Below, piece after piece: positions 60,054 to 60,302 of a stretch of DNA of 60,302 bases. The stretch is from Ramlibacter ginsenosidimutans (GTDB lineage Bacteria; Pseudomonadota; Gammaproteobacteria; Burkholderiales; Burkholderiaceae_C). Positions within the stretch are counted from its first letter, which is position 1. Each line of letters opens with the position of its first letter. The stretch spans positions 1-60,302 of the forward strand of contig NZ_JAEPWM010000017.1 of NCBI RefSeq assembly GCF_016654015.1. Direction: 5' to 3'. The notes under the pieces were generated by a model, which ran no database searches, had not been told where the DNA came from, and was given only the letters and a program-made list of their open reading frames with translations. The position numbers and the translations under genes are program-made.

Positions 60054-60302
60054 CTCCCCGCAGGAGCCCGACTGCCCATCGTCGCGGCAGGTGGCGTGCG
60101 GTGCAGGCCCGCATGAAGGGCATCGCCTGGAAGCCGGTCCGGGCGGCGGAGCGCGGTTACGAGAGCGCAGCGTATCGAACCGCGCGTACGTTTCATGCTG
60201 ACGCGGCACTTGTCCGAGCAGAGAGTTTGACCGCGCGCGGGCAAACTCTCTGCGAGTTGTGCCGCGCGACGCCGCCCGGACCGGCTTCCAGGGGAGTCGG
60301 CG
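60054..60302 (-). repeat. Nested-palindrome intergenic element, copy B (cut by window end)
   Basis: Inverted copy of the element at the window start. The outer arm is at 60081-60112, middle arms at 60126-60148 and 60270-60292 (exact), and the inner arms GCAGAGAGTTTG (60218-60229) and CAAACTCTCTGC (60242-60253) are perfect here. The second outer arm would lie beyond the window. Confidence 0.85.

Overview
The window is GC-rich DNA from a betaproteobacterium, most likely a member of the Comamonadaceae (Ramlibacter/Variovorax-like). Evidence for this is the abundance of Bug/TctC solute receptors, IclR regulators next to carboxylate-catabolism genes, the DUF2844/DUF3443 pair, FixJ-type response regulators and a general porin. 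It reads as chromosomal: about 57 protein genes, one tRNA-Leu(CAG), and no transposase, phage or CRISPR genes. The mobile-looking material is limited to short non-coding palindromic elements.

Layout. 0-0.42 kb: a nested-palindrome element and an ~85-bp palindromic repeat. 0.5-3.7 kb: DHA2-type MFS exporter, an internally deleted aldo/keto reductase, a GST and a YghU-type disulfide reductase. 4.0-12.2 kb: a divergent catabolic cluster. Leftward are a LigB-type extradiol dioxygenase, an IclR regulator and a type-B carboxylesterase. Rightward are an RmlC-like cupin, two atypical Bug receptors, an NTF2-like/flavin split-barrel fusion and a phthalate-dioxygenase-type Rieske oxygenase. This looks like uptake and cleavage of an unidentified aromatic ester or acid. 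12.3-21.8 kb: envelope and housekeeping genes (His-rich periplasmic protein, serine hydrolase, porin, DUF2844/DUF3443, orphan LivK-like receptor, DUF1275, small lipoproteins).

22.2-31.4 kb: second catabolic block. It has a TctA permease without a visible TctB; a leftward IclR, FAH-family hydrolase and PanE-like reductase; and a rightward operon of two acyl-CoA dehydrogenases, a Bug receptor and a CaiB-type CoA-transferase. Together they suggest uptake, CoA activation and dehydrogenation of a carboxylic acid. 31.4-36.6 kb: YihY/BrkB and FUSC membrane proteins plus small hypotheticals. 37.1 kb: tRNA-Leu.

37.2-54 kb is rich in signalling and lipid-related genes. A four-gene operon encodes a LuxR-type response regulator, a DUF2092 protein, a SYLF protein and a PlpD-like patatin autotransporter. 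It is followed by a MASE1 histidine kinase divergent from a FixJ-like regulator, a single-domain receiver, a glycine-zipper protein, a phospholipase-D lipoprotein and two hybrid kinases. A shared motif, CCWWGGTCYCAT, lies in front of several of these genes and may define a local regulon. 54.2-59.8 kb: persulfide-dioxygenase-like MBL protein, a heterodimeric MdlAB-type ABC exporter and an AI-2E family permease. The window ends with inverted copies of the elements seen at its start.

Product names rest on motif recognition in the translated sequence. No database search was run.
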